Made by a program: the position numbers and the translations under genes. This document shows positions 17,651-26,042 of a stretch of 64,000 nt of DNA, piece by piece (position 1 is the stretch's first letter; each line of letters starts with the position of its first letter). The notes under the pieces are model-generated. The model worked only from the letters and a program-made list of their open reading frames with translations, had not been told where the DNA came from and did not search any database. The stretch comes from Bacteroidota bacterium (GTDB lineage Bacteria > Bacteroidota > Bacteroidia > Palsa-948), in contig JACQAL010000016.1 of NCBI GenBank assembly GCA_016195025.1, forward strand, positions 62,001 to 126,000, written 5' to 3'.

Positions 17651-18922
17651 TTACGAAATTATTTCAAAGCCCGTGTATGGCACTAACGCTTTAGGAATTT
17701 TAATTCCATTATCCATTTGATTATTTTCCAGAAGCGTGGCGACAATTCTTGGCAACGCAAGCGCGCTTCCGTTAAGCGTATGCGCGAGTTGCGGTTTTCC
17801 ATTTGCTTCGCGGAAACGAATTTTTGCCCGGTTGCTCTGAAAATTTTCAAAGTTGGAAACCGAACTTACCTCCAGCCATTTTTGCTGTGCGGCAGAGTAA
17901 GTTTCGAAATCGTACGTAAGCGCGGAAGCAAAACTCATATCGCCTCCGCAAAGTTTCAGAATCCGAAAAGGCAAACCAAGTTCGCGAACGATACCTGCAA
18001 CATAATTTTTCATTTCCTCCAGTGCGTCATACGATTTATCAGGATGAGCTATTTGAACTATTTCAACTTTATCAAACTGGTGCAAGCGATTTAATCCGCG
18101 AACATCTTTTCCGTACGAGCCTGCTTCCCTGCGGAAACAAGGAGTGTACCCGCAATTTTTGATTGGCAATTTTTCTGCTTGCAGAATTTCGTTGCGATAA
18201 ATATTTGTAATGGGAACTTCAGCCGTTGGAATGAGATAAAGTTTATCGAGTGGAACGCTGTACATCTGTCCTTCTTTATCGGGAAGCTGTCCGGTGCCGA
18301 AACCGGAATCTTCATTCACAAGAATTGGCGGCTCGACTTCTAAATATCCTGCAGCAGTTGCCTTGTCGAGAAAAAAATTTATGAGCGCGCGCTGAAGTTT
18401 TGCGCCTTTACCTTTATATACTGGAAATCCTGCGCCCGTAAGTTTCACACCCAATTCAAAATCTATCAAATCATATTTCTGCGCAAGTTCCCAGTGAGGT
18501 TTTGCGTTAGTAGAAAGTTTTGGTAATTCTCCTTCTGAAAAAACATTCTCATTATCCGCGGGAGTTTTTCCTTTCGGAACTTTTGAGCTGGGAAGATTGG
18601 GAAGCAGAACCAGAACTTTATTTAATTCTTCTTCGGCAGAAGCAAGTGAGGTTTCTAATTTCTTCGCGGATTCTTTTAACGTAGTGCTTTTACTTTTTAA
18701 TTCATTCGCTTCGGCTTGCTTTCCTGTTTTAAAAAGTTCTCCGATTTGTTTTGCCAAAGTATTTGCTTCTGCATTCAATCCATCCAATTCGGTTTGAATT
18801 TTCCTGCGGTCGTTATCAAGCGATAGAATTTTTTCTACGTGCACCTTCGAGTCAAAATTTTTTACCGCCAGCCGTGTGATGACTTCTTCTTTGTTTTCGC
18901 GTATGTAATTTAACTGAAGCAT
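17651..18922 (-). CDS. serS: Serine--tRNA ligase
   Basis: A 423-residue class II synthetase of usual length. The N-terminal coiled-coil arm (~30-110) binds the tRNA variable arm. Class II motifs are visible: motif 2 FRREAGSYGKDVRGLNRLHQ and motif 3 LNGSALALPRIVATLLENNQ. It charges tRNA-Ser in the cytoplasm. It has its own -7 box (TATTTTTG). Confidence 0.98.
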   Translation of the reverse strand: MLQLNYIRENKEEVITRLAVKNFDSKVHVEKILSLDNDRRKIQTELDGLNAEANTLAKQIGELFKTGKQAEANELKSKSTTLKESAKKLETSLASAEEELNKVLVLLPNLPSSKVPKGKTPADNENVFSEGELPKLSTNAKPHWELAQKYDLIDFELGVKLTGAGFPVYKGKGAKLQRALINFFLDKATAAGYLEVEPPILVNEDSGFGTGQLPDKEGQMYSVPLDKLYLIPTAEVPITNIYRNEILQAEKLPIKNCGYTPCFRREAGSYGKDVRGLNRLHQFDKVEIVQIAHPDKSYDALEEMKNYVAGIVRELGLPFRILKLCGGDMSFASALTYDFETYSAAQQKWLEVSSVSNFENFQSNRAKIRFREANGKPQLAHTLNGSALALPRIVATLLENNQMDNGIKIPKALVPYTGFEIIS

Positions 18923-18929
18923 TGAATTG

Positions 18930-18937
18930 CAAAAATA
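18930..18937 (-). promoter_or_regulatory. -7 box of serS
   Basis: The minus strand reads TATTTTTG, seven bases before the serS ATG. Confidence 0.5.
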
Positions 18938-18952
18938 AAAATCTATCCTACA

Positions 18953-20218
18953 CTAATCGTTGAATCGCGGATTCACTACATTGTTATATATGGAGCCGAA
19001 CGTGTAAGTGATTCCAAAATTTCCCCAGAAACTATAAGCGGTTGCAAGCTGGCGCTGCTGCAAAAGAATTTCTGCGAGCGAAGCGCCTGCTTTCGGCAGA
19101 GAAATCTGGTCGTGGATGAGCGACACGCTTCCGCCCAGCCGCACCGACATTCCTTTGAACACACGGATATTCACCCACGGGCGAAAATAAATATTGTTCA
19201 GCGAAAAATCATTCATATAATTCGAAGCGGCAAGCGAAGCGGAAACCGAGCCCCATTTTTGTTTTAACTCCAGCGCAACGGCAAGGCGCTCGCCCCATAA
19301 TCCTTCGCGCGTTTTATTAAAAATGGTTGTGTCGTAATACATCGAATAAGAATATCCGATCGAATATAAAATGCGGAGCTGCTTGCGCGTTGCCTGCGAG
19401 TAAGGAAATAAATCATATTCTATAGCAGGAGAAAGCCCGCCCTTGAAAGCAAGGTTGCTGTAGTCGGCATTTTCCGCTCGCAAAAATCCTCCGGCAGACC
19501 AATGGTCGCTAATACTTTTCACAAGAAGATTATTAAAATTGTTGGAGCGGTTAATACTGCGCACCGTGGTGGTGTCATCTATTTTATAATAACTTTCTCT
19601 ATAATTATTTCCAATTCCAAAATGAATTTTCCAATCCTTGGTGACCTTGTCAACAGAAAAAGAAGTCCACGATGAAATGGAATAATACGTTTGCTGCCCG
19701 TTAAAAAATCCGCTCGCGTCCAGGTTGCACACCCAGTTTCTCCATTTGTCTTTTACATTTTCTGCCGAAGGCGGGTTGTTCATAGTAATCTCAATAAATT
19801 TTGCAAGCGGAGTTTTTGAAACATAGCGCATCAATCCCATTTTCATTGTGGCTGCCTGCCCCTCGCGGATTTCATCTTCGGTGGCATCAGCTTTATAATT
19901 GTAAACAAGCGTATCGTTCACGCCCGAAAAATTTTTCTGCCCTATGAAAAAAAAGGAATATGCACCGCCTCCCGATGCCGTGCGCTGAAATGAAAAAAGA
20001 ATATGCACGTGCGCTTCTTTGCGCTCGCGCACATAATTTACGAAAGTGATTCCCCTGCGGAAATAATCAATATCGCACCAGTAGCAGTCAATGAAAACTT
20101 TTATGGCGTCTTTCCTCAGCGAATCGGTTTTGGGAATTGTATCCTGCGAAAAAAATTTTCCGTTTCCCGTGAAAAGAAAAAGCGTGGCAAGAAAAGGGAA
20201 GCGGAAAATTTTTTTCAT
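18953..20218 (-). CDS. Exported beta-barrel-like protein of unknown function
   Basis: 421 residues from MKKIFRFPFLATLFLFTGNG, a signal peptide ending at ~FFSQ. A longer start at 20263 is rejected because it lies inside the rpmA terminator. The body has alternating aromatic/polar strands (YYSISSWTSFSVDKVTKDWK, NYRESYYKIDD, ILYSIGYSYSMYYD) that suggest an outer-membrane beta-barrel, with a short soluble N-terminal part (FIDCYWCDIDYFRRGITFVN) containing a Cys pair. I do not recognise a named family. Downstream of rpmA but behind a terminator. Confidence 0.65.
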   Translation of the reverse strand: MKKIFRFPFLATLFLFTGNGKFFSQDTIPKTDSLRKDAIKVFIDCYWCDIDYFRRGITFVNYVRERKEAHVHILFSFQRTASGGGAYSFFFIGQKNFSGVNDTLVYNYKADATEDEIREGQAATMKMGLMRYVSKTPLAKFIEITMNNPPSAENVKDKWRNWVCNLDASGFFNGQQTYYSISSWTSFSVDKVTKDWKIHFGIGNNYRESYYKIDDTTTVRSINRSNNFNNLLVKSISDHWSAGGFLRAENADYSNLAFKGGLSPAIEYDLFPYSQATRKQLRILYSIGYSYSMYYDTTIFNKTREGLWGERLAVALELKQKWGSVSASLAASNYMNDFSLNNIYFRPWVNIRVFKGMSVRLGGSVSLIHDQISLPKAGASLAEILLQQRQLATAYSFWGNFGITYTFGSIYNNVVNPRFND

Positions 20219-20231
20219 CGGTAAAAATAAA

Positions 20232-20260
20232 AATCTCCTGACTGTAGCAGCCAGGAGATT
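20232..20260 (-). terminator. Intrinsic terminator of the rplU-rpmA operon
   Basis: On the minus strand AATCTCCTG pairs with CAGGAGATT and is followed by TTTTATTTTTA. It is 21 nt after the rpmA stop. Confidence 0.9.
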
Positions 20261-20281
20261 CACAATAGTTTTCGCTCGGCT

Positions 20282-20539
20282 TTATTTAGCAGGTTCTACC
20301 GATACAAACGAACGGTCTTTCGCTCCGCGCTTGAAAGTTACGATTCCATCTGTCAATGCAAAAAGCGTGTGGTCAACACCGATTCCAACATTTTTGCTGG
20401 GATGATGATGCGTTCCGCGCTGGCGCAGAATAATATTTCCGGATTTTGCAAACTGCCCTCCGTGAATTTTTATGCCGAGGCGCTTGCTGTGCGACTCCCG
20501 GTTATTTTTGGTTTTACCTTCACCTGCTTTATGTGCCAT
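20282..20539 (-). CDS. rpmA: Large ribosomal subunit protein bL27
   Basis: An 85-residue protein. The N-terminus [20 protein letters not shown] and [13 protein letters not shown] are diagnostic of L27, whose tail reaches the peptidyl-transferase centre. The N-terminus is the short Gram-negative type without a cleaved extension. It follows rplU by 39 nt on the same strand, the conserved order. Confidence 0.98.
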   Translation of the reverse strand: MAHKAGEGKTKNNRESHSKRLGIKIHGGQFAKSGNIILRQRGTHHHPSKNVGIGVDHTLFALTDGIVTFKRGAKDRSFVSVEPAK

Positions 20540-20578
20540 GACTTAAGAAATTATAAATTAAAAATTATAGATTATAAA

Positions 20579-20890
20579 TTATGACTTGATATCCTGAATT
20601 TCGATTTTGGTTAAGTACTGTCTGTGCCCGTTCATCTTCGCGTAGCCCTTGCGTCTTTTCTTTTTAAAGACCATCACTTTATCGGCTTTCAGATGTTCAA
20701 CAATTTTCGCGCTGATGGAAGCGCCTTTCACGTTAGGCATTCCCACATCCACTTTCCCTTCGTTATCCACGAGGAGAACTTTGTCAAAGTTCACTGAATC
20801 GCCTTCGTTTCCTTCGAGGCGGTGAACAAAAATCTGCTGGTTCTTGTGAACCTTGAATTGCTGTCCGGCAATATCTACTATAGCGTACAT
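20579..20890 (-). CDS. rplU: Large ribosomal subunit protein bL21
   Basis: A 103-residue protein. MYAIVDIAGQQFKVHKNQQI at the start and KKRRKGYAKMNGHRQYLTKI near the end are L21 signatures. First gene of the rplU-rpmA operon; a possible -7 box TACCTTCG lies at ~20908-20915 on the minus strand. Confidence 0.98.
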   Translation of the reverse strand: MYAIVDIAGQQFKVHKNQQIFVHRLEGNEGDSVNFDKVLLVDNEGKVDVGMPNVKGASISAKIVEHLKADKVMVFKKKRRKGYAKMNGHRQYLTKIEIQDIKS

Positions 20891-20996
20891 TTTCTTTTTG
20901 TTTTAAAAGGGGAGCGAAGGTAACAAATTTTCCTGAAGTGATTGTATAGATTTTTAGAAGGTAGTTTACGTCAATTCTCACTATGAAAAATGGCTT

Positions 20997-21608
20997 TTAT
21001 TTCTTCTTTATCAGATTTAAATTCCAGCCCAATCCGAAGGAGAAGCGGAGTTCGGAAAGCGAAAGAGGAATCGTTACGTTTGATAAATCTTTACCGTAAA
21101 CATATCTTCCTTCCATGAATAAATGAAAAAACTTTTGGAAATAAAAATTAAATCCGATTGCAGAGGAAATTAAAGGATTAACATGAATATTGCTTTGTCG
21201 CCATTCATATTGTTCAAAGCCCCAAGAATAAGTGTAGTTAATTCTTGCAATTGAAACTCCCGGTTCAAATGCAAAATACGGATCAAAATGATTTTTTGTT
21301 TTGAAATGAAAAGATGCTCCTGCAAAAGTGGAATGATTAAAATCAAAAGGATTGTTGCCATTATTATCTTTCGCTTTCAGAAAATAATAACTGTCGCCAC
21401 GCAAAGAAATATTATCGGCAACGTAATATTCTAAATTCCCGTGAAGAGAAATGGTGGATGCATTTTCTTTGAGAAGAATTCCCGGGGAAATTGTCGCCAT
21501 CGAACGAATCAATCCTTTGCGGATATATTGTTCGCTTTCCTGCTGCGAGAAACAAAAAGAGCCTTCGACTACGCTCAGGATGGCAGCTAATAGAATAATT
21601 TTTTTCAT
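20997..21608 (-). CDS. Small outer-membrane beta-barrel protein
   Basis: A 203-residue protein with signal peptide MKKIILLAAILSVVEGSFCF..Q and a body of amphipathic strands (ASTISLHGNLEYYVADNISL, HFKTKNHFDPYFAFEPGVSI, LRFSFGLGWNLNLI at the end), as in OmpX/OmpW-like 8-stranded barrels. The signal peptide contains the PERSRR-encoded LSVVEG. It lies 20 nt after another barrel gene, probably one operon. Function unknown. Confidence 0.7.
   Translation of the reverse strand: MKKIILLAAILSVVEGSFCFSQQESEQYIRKGLIRSMATISPGILLKENASTISLHGNLEYYVADNISLRGDSYYFLKAKDNNGNNPFDFNHSTFAGASFHFKTKNHFDPYFAFEPGVSIARINYTYSWGFEQYEWRQSNIHVNPLISSAIGFNFYFQKFFHLFMEGRYVYGKDLSNVTIPLSLSELRFSFGLGWNLNLIKKK
21562..21585. repeat. 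PERSRR element, copy 2 (in a signal peptide)
   Basis: CCTTCGACTACGCTCAGGAT; on the coding strand it writes ILSVVEG in the hydrophobic/cleavage region of the signal peptide. Confidence 0.8.
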
Positions 21609-21628
21609 TTGAAATATTTTTATTACGC

Positions 21629-22282
21629 CTACTTGCTTTTCCTTCCCCAGAGTTTTGCAACATAAATATTCACGCTGAGATTAATCAGCAAGTGCCCGTC
21701 CAAACCTAAATCCCCTTTTTCAATTTTAATATCATTTCCTTGTGTCGCATCATTGTAAAAAATTGTTGTGCGAATATCTTTTCCAAGATGCAACATATAT
21801 TGCGCAGTGAGCGAGATATCAAAATTATCTGCGAGATTATAGTGCGCTCCAATTCCCCCTTGCACAGCGGAACTAAACCTGCTCTGCGGCATATTGTAAT
21901 CCGTGTAGTAGCCATTTTTCTCCACGCGTGTCCAATCAAAACAATGTCCGGCTAAAATATACGGAGTGAATTTTCCTTTTACGGTTTTATAGTTGAACGG
22001 ATAACACAGCACCGACCAGCCGATGTGATAATCGGTTCGCCTGGCAAGCCCGCCAATATCGGTGGTGATATAATCGGCAAACCAATCGGAATTCATCCGC
22101 GAGCCAAAGCGCAAACGAAACTGCCCGCCAGTTCCCATTCCTAAATATCCCGCATCGCTGAACGCACTGATGGTGCTGCGCATTCCGAGCATAAGTTTGC
22201 CGGTTTCTTTTTTTGAAATGGAATCTTTTTGTGCAAGCGCAATTATGGGGAGCAGAAAAAACAAAAGCAAAATTTTTTTCAT
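21629..22282 (-). CDS. Small outer-membrane beta-barrel protein
   Basis: 217 residues; signal peptide MKKILLLFFLLPIIALAQ. The strands LMLGMRSTISAFSDAGYLGM, GGQFRLRFGSRMNSDWFADY and VKGKFTPYILAGHCFDW suggest an 8-stranded barrel. It ends ISVNIYVAKLWGRKSK-like with basic residues. Promoter box TATCTTTG lies 18 nt upstream. Paired with the next barrel gene. No named family recognised. Confidence 0.7.
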   Translation of the reverse strand: MKKILLLFFLLPIIALAQKDSISKKETGKLMLGMRSTISAFSDAGYLGMGTGGQFRLRFGSRMNSDWFADYITTDIGGLARRTDYHIGWSVLCYPFNYKTVKGKFTPYILAGHCFDWTRVEKNGYYTDYNMPQSRFSSAVQGGIGAHYNLADNFDISLTAQYMLHLGKDIRTTIFYNDATQGNDIKIEKGDLGLDGHLLINLSVNIYVAKLWGRKSK

Positions 22283-22300
22283 TGGATTTTAATTTGGTTG

Positions 22301-22308
22301 CAAAGATA
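22301..22308 (-). promoter_or_regulatory. -7 box of the barrel-gene pair
   Basis: The minus strand reads TATCTTTG, 18 nt before the ATG at 22282. Confidence 0.5.
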
Positions 22309-22326
22309 AACGAATTGAAAGCGGAT

Positions 22327-23274
22327 TTATTTTACCTTCAATTGCCGGTCAATAATTTCCAAACCTTCTCTGAATGAATGCGGATTATATCCAAGCACTT
22401 TCTTTGCCTTATCCAAAATGAAGCCAGTTCTTGGCGGGCGTTTGGCGGGCTGATTTAATTCTTCGGAAGAAACGGGGTTGATAAACGATTTGTCCAGCTT
22501 CCAGAAATCTGCAACTTCATACGCCAACTCAAGAATGCTTTTAGTTTCTATTCCCGAGATGTGAAAAATTCCTTCCGCGCCTTTCATTGCGGTGAGAATA
22601 CAACCCTGCGCCAAATCTTCTGAAAGAGTTGGGGAACGGAACTGGTCGGTGATTACATTTATTTTTTTCTTCTGCTCCAGATTATTTTTCACCCACAGAA
22701 TAAGATTGCTTCTGGTTCTGTCATCCACTGTTCCGAAAATAATTATTGTGCGAATGATGGACCATTTTAGTTTGCTCGCCATCACAATTTTTTCAGATTC
22801 AAGTTTTGTGAACGCATAATAATGAAGCGGGTTTGGTTTATCGGTTTCATCATATTCGCTTCCTTTCATTCCGTCAAAAATAAAATCGGTAGAAAGATGT
22901 ATAAAATGAGCTCCGAATTTTTCCAAAACATCTACCATATACTGACCAGCTGTTGTATTTGCGAGCATCGCTTCTTCGCGTTTGGTTTCACAGGCATCCA
23001 CGTTGGTCATTCCCGCTGTGTTGATGACAACATCGGGTTTGTATTTGGAAAATATTTTTTCTATTTCGGATTTATTTGTGATGTCGAGTTTCTCGTAGAT
23101 GTAGCCGTCTTTTCTTTTCAAGCGGTTTTCTCCTCGTGCGCAGGCAATAATTTGAACTTCGGATTTTATTTTTTTCTGAATATCATCAGGAATTCTGCAA
23201 AGCGGGTCGCCAAGCAAACCGTAAATTATTTTTTGCCCGAGCATTCCGTTTGAACCGGTGACCAAAATTTTCAT
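22327..23274 (-). CDS. dTDP-4-dehydrorhamnose reductase-like SDR protein
   Basis: A 315-residue RmlD-family sugar-nucleotide reductase. The Rossmann motif TGSNGMLGQK is at residues 7-16; the catalytic YxxxK is within YYAFTKLESEK, and NTAGMTNVDACE is typical. It probably reduces a nucleotide 4-keto sugar for O-antigen or exopolysaccharide, but no rmlABC genes are adjacent. A four-box TTCGT element sits right before its start. Confidence 0.88.
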   Translation of the reverse strand: MKILVTGSNGMLGQKIIYGLLGDPLCRIPDDIQKKIKSEVQIIACARGENRLKRKDGYIYEKLDITNKSEIEKIFSKYKPDVVINTAGMTNVDACETKREEAMLANTTAGQYMVDVLEKFGAHFIHLSTDFIFDGMKGSEYDETDKPNPLHYYAFTKLESEKIVMASKLKWSIIRTIIIFGTVDDRTRSNLILWVKNNLEQKKKINVITDQFRSPTLSEDLAQGCILTAMKGAEGIFHISGIETKSILELAYEVADFWKLDKSFINPVSSEELNQPAKRPPRTGFILDKAKKVLGYNPHSFREGLEIIDRQLKVK

Positions 23275-23277
23275 TGT

Positions 23278-23308
23278 GCGAATAGCGAATTGACTGCGAA
23301 TCTACGAA
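23278..23308 (-). promoter_or_regulatory. Four-box TTCGT-type element upstream of the RmlD-like gene
   Basis: Plus-strand cores GCGAA at 23278, 23285, 23296 and ACGAA at 23304: spacings 7, 11, 8, identical to the frr copy. It creates TAGATTCG on the minus strand and ends 3 nt before the start codon. Confidence 0.5.
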
Positions 23309-23340
23309 TAGAAATTCAAAGGAATGGCAGCGGGATTTTG

Positions 23341-24348
23341 TTAAACAAAAATTTCTTTCAGCTTGGAAATTTGTTCTGAAGTGCCGAGCACAAAAAGTTT
23401 TGCGTGGGGAATTAATTTTGTTTCGGGAGAAGGATTGATGACAAATTCTCCCTGCGCAGTTTTAAATCCGATAATGTTTGCTCCGCTGCGACTGCGAACG
23501 TCCAGTTCACTGATGGTTTTATTTTTGAAACTCTCCGGGAGTTTTTCAAAAGTTATTTCTTCCAGATTAATATCAACGCCAACTCCCGTAACGTAATCAA
23601 TAAACTCCACCACATCGGGCTTCATCACGAGCGATGCCATGTGTGCGCCACCCACCATATCGGGCATAATCACGTGATTTGCTCCGGCAGTTTTTAATTT
23701 CTTGTCGGAATTTTCACCCGAAGCGCGTGAAATAATATTCAGTTTCGGATTCAGCGCGCGCGCGGAAAGTACAATGAATAAATTATCCGCATCAACGGGA
23801 AGCGAAGTGATGAGCGCACTCGCACGCTGAATTCCCGCCTGTAAAAGAATTTCATCCTGCGTTGCATCTCCTTTCAAAACCAGGTGCGGATATTTTTCCT
23901 GCATTGACTGAATGGGTTCATCTTTTTGTTCAATCACCACAAAAAGTTTTCCGTGTTCGCGCAGCACGCGCGATGCCTGCTTGCCGTTGCGCCCGTAACC
24001 GCAAATGATAACGTGATTCTCTAATTGTTCCAACTGGTTTGCCAATCGTTTCGATTTAAAATATTCGCGGAACTCTCCATCGGCAATATAGCGCGTGATG
24101 GATGTAATCGCGTAAGCAAAAGTACCAAAACTCGTGATGATGAGAAAGGCGGTGAACAATCTTCCGGCATCGGACAGCGGATGAACTTCGGTAAAGCCCA
24201 CTGTTGCCACCGTGATGATGGTCATATAAAATGCTTCGATGAAGGTGAAATGCTCTATGAGAATGAAGCCGATGATTCCGATAATAAGAATGACAAATAA
24301 AATTGCAAGCGGAATATAAAGGCGGGAGAATTGGCGGAAGTGATTCAT
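23341..24348 (-). CDS. Potassium channel protein with RCK/TrkA-N domain
   Basis: 335 residues. Two transmembrane helices flank a pore loop (VILIIGIIGFILIEHFTFIE; TIITVATVGFTEVHPLSDAG, selectivity filter TVGF). A TrkA-N/RCK Rossmann domain follows (VIICGYGRNGKQASRVLREH, LKGDATQDEILLQAG), and then a TrkA-C domain (~250-335, ISELDVRSRSGANIIGFK). It should conduct K+ under ligand control in the inner membrane. Inverted copies of a four-box repeat lie between it and pspC. Confidence 0.92.
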   Translation of the reverse strand: MNHFRQFSRLYIPLAILFVILIIGIIGFILIEHFTFIEAFYMTIITVATVGFTEVHPLSDAGRLFTAFLIITSFGTFAYAITSITRYIADGEFREYFKSKRLANQLEQLENHVIICGYGRNGKQASRVLREHGKLFVVIEQKDEPIQSMQEKYPHLVLKGDATQDEILLQAGIQRASALITSLPVDADNLFIVLSARALNPKLNIISRASGENSDKKLKTAGANHVIMPDMVGGAHMASLVMKPDVVEFIDYVTGVGVDINLEEITFEKLPESFKNKTISELDVRSRSGANIIGFKTAQGEFVINPSPETKLIPHAKLFVLGTSEQISKLKEIFV

Positions 24349-24353
24349 TCAAT

Positions 24354-24388
24354 CTACTAATTTACTAATGGGCACTAATGTACGAATG
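24354..24388 (-). repeat. Four-box element upstream of the K+ channel gene (TTAGT variant)
   Basis: Plus-strand cores ACTAA at 24356, 24364, 24374 and ACGAA at 24382: spacings 8, 10, 8. It starts 6-8 nt before the channel's start codon, like the TTCGT elements, and is the reverse complement of the copy at 24414-24444. Confidence 0.6.
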
Positions 24389-24413
24389 AAAACCAAAATC
24401 CATTGGCTGTTAA

Positions 24414-24444
24414 TTAGTAGATTAGTAGTGATTGGTAAATTAGT
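24414..24444 (+). repeat. Inverted copy of the four-box element
   Basis: TTAGT, TTAGT, TTGGT, TTAGT at 24414, 24422, 24432, 24440 (spacings 8, 10, 8). Together with 24354-24388 it can form a long imperfect hairpin between pspC and the channel gene. Confidence 0.65.
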
Positions 24445-24451
24445 AGATACT

Positions 24452-24682
24452 CTAAAAATCCCAAACGCTTGGGCGCTTGTGTTTTTTCGGCTTGAAATAT
24501 TCTTTGTTCTCGAGAAGAAATGCCATCACAAAATAAACGATGATGGGCGAGCCGAAGGTGAAGAAAGAAATATAAACAAAGTAAAGCCGGACTTTGGTGG
24601 TTTTAATTCCCATTTTCTCCCCGAGCCAGGTGCACACACCGAAGAGAGGCGTTTCAATAAATTTCCGGAAGCGGTTGAGCAT
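24452..24682 (-). CDS. PspC-domain small membrane protein
   Basis: A 76-residue protein with the PspC pattern (FGVCTWLGEKMGIKTTKVRL) followed by one hydrophobic helix (YFVYISFFTFGSPIIVYFVM) and a basic tail. In enterobacteria PspC helps sense envelope stress; here only the domain is shown. Start supported by TAGATTTG four bases upstream. Confidence 0.85.
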   Translation of the reverse strand: MLNRFRKFIETPLFGVCTWLGEKMGIKTTKVRLYFVYISFFTFGSPIIVYFVMAFLLENKEYFKPKKHKRPSVWDF

Positions 24683-24686
24683 AGCA

Positions 24687-24723
24687 CAAATCTACGAAAA
24701 ACGAATTGATACGAAAATGCGAA
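24687..24723 (-). promoter_or_regulatory. -7 box and four-box TTCGT element of pspC
   Basis: On the minus strand TAGATTTG (24687-24694) is 4 nt from the ATG. ACGAA/GCGAA cores on the plus strand at 24694, 24701, 24711, 24719 have spacings 7, 10, 8. Confidence 0.5.
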
Positions 24724-24731
24724 AGTGAGAA

Positions 24732-26000
24732 TTATTTCAGCAGCGCATTTCCAATTCCGCAACTCAAGCATTTCTTGTTTGAACAATATTCGTTTTTAAG
24801 CTGCAGCAATGCTTGTGTTTCATAGGAAGATTTTGCAGGCAGCCCGATTGATTTCCATTTTGAAATGATGGAATTATTTTCCGCATCTAATTTTTCAAGA
24901 AAGATTAATGCATTGTCACAGTATTTCTCTTCACCTTTTTCTTTGCCGTATATAAACAGGAAGGGAACAATAGTATTTATGATAATTGTGTTAATGGAAT
25001 CTTTTCCTATTTTTTTTATTCGCTTTGAAGAAAATTTATCAAACTGATAATGTGTTTGCCAGTATTCGCTGGTTTCGGTTTCAAGCAGAATGATGATTTG
25101 TTTTACTGAGCCCGCTTCCAGAATTTTTGAAAAGAGATGCGAAGATTTATAAATAAGATTTGCAAATTGTGAAATGCGAATGGTTGGAAAATTTGGCGGA
25201 TGCAATCGCATAAATTTCCAGAGGGAAGAATCAATGGGTTTGAGTTTGAATTTACTTTTCAGGAATTTAAATTCTTTTTTGAGTTCATTGGGATAATCAT
25301 CTTTGAAATCTTTTTCTAACATTCCTGCTGTTCCGAAAAGCAAAGATTCAATCTGCAATAAGTTGTTCTTGTGTTTTGAGAGAACGGAAACAGGCAATTG
25401 TTTCGACAGCAATTCAAATGGATCTGAATTTATTTTCTGTCCGAAGTTGCGGGCGAGCATCTGATAAAAAGTTTCTTCCCAGTTATTTTTATTCTGCTTC
25501 AGCGAATCGGTAATAATTTTTGATTTTCGTTCGAGACGTTCAACCAATAATCTGTCGAGCCAATTATTCAGCGTGAATTTATCTACAGAAGCAATTTGCT
25601 TTTCACAGGGAATCCAGTCCTTGCTCGATTTGAATTGCAGATATTTTCCGTAAATATTTTGAGGGATTTTATTTTTCAATTCCAACGTTGGAATTAATTC
25701 TCCATTTCTCCTATGAAGTTTTTCATCTGCTTCATGCACCACGTGAAGAATAATATTGTCGTATGCTTTATCGGTGGTGTGTTTGTGTTTATGCCAGTCG
25801 GAAGCGCTGGTGTGAATCTCCACGTTGCCCGCCCATTCAGTTCCGGCAATTTTAATTCTCGCGTTAAAAAAATCAGGACCTGAATCTGAATTATGCTCAC
25901 CAACCTTCAGGATTTTAATTTCTTCTCCCGAAGTGGTTTGTAAATCTTTATTATCAAACAAACGGAACTTCCAGATATGCCAGAGGAATTCTTCGGTCAT
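24732..26000 (-). CDS. DUF2851 family protein
   Basis: 422 residues from MTEEFLWHIWKFRLFDNKDL. The upstream ATG at 26039 is rejected since the intervening DNA is a repeat/promoter element. The family motifs VGEHNSDSGPDFFNARIKI and WAGNVEIHTSASDWHKHKHT are clear, and the C-terminus carries CSNKKCLSCGIG, a Cys cluster. DUF2851 is common in Bacteroidetes; its fold suggests a nuclease-like or DNA-related role, but I would not assign a function. It is followed upstream by pyrF. Confidence 0.85.
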   Translation of the reverse strand: MTEEFLWHIWKFRLFDNKDLQTTSGEEIKILKVGEHNSDSGPDFFNARIKIAGTEWAGNVEIHTSASDWHKHKHTTDKAYDNIILHVVHEADEKLHRRNGELIPTLELKNKIPQNIYGKYLQFKSSKDWIPCEKQIASVDKFTLNNWLDRLLVERLERKSKIITDSLKQNKNNWEETFYQMLARNFGQKINSDPFELLSKQLPVSVLSKHKNNLLQIESLLFGTAGMLEKDFKDDYPNELKKEFKFLKSKFKLKPIDSSLWKFMRLHPPNFPTIRISQFANLIYKSSHLFSKILEAGSVKQIIILLETETSEYWQTHYQFDKFSSKRIKKIGKDSINTIIINTIVPFLFIYGKEKGEEKYCDNALIFLEKLDAENNSIISKWKSIGLPAKSSYETQALLQLKNEYCSNKKCLSCGIGNALLK

Positions 26001-26003
26001 GGT

Positions 26004-26033
26004 ACGGATAACTAATGAATACGAATTTACGAA
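26004..26033 (-). promoter_or_regulatory. Four-box element upstream of the DUF2851 gene
   Basis: Plus-strand cores ACGGA 26004, ACTAA 26011, ACGAA 26021 and 26029: spacings 7, 10, 8. The last pair forms TAAATTCG on the minus strand. It begins 3 nt from the start codon. Confidence 0.5.
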
Positions 26034-26042
26034 AAGCAAATA

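Noticed and set aside
20219-20263. Longer start of the barrel gene after rpmA
   Set aside because: It runs through the rpmA terminator; MKKIFRF at 20218 starts a proper signal peptide.
21412-21663. Minus-strand ORF containing SCHPERSRRLF
   Set aside because: A shadow of the barrel gene's signal-peptide region in another frame; PERSRR is the off-frame translation of the repeat element.
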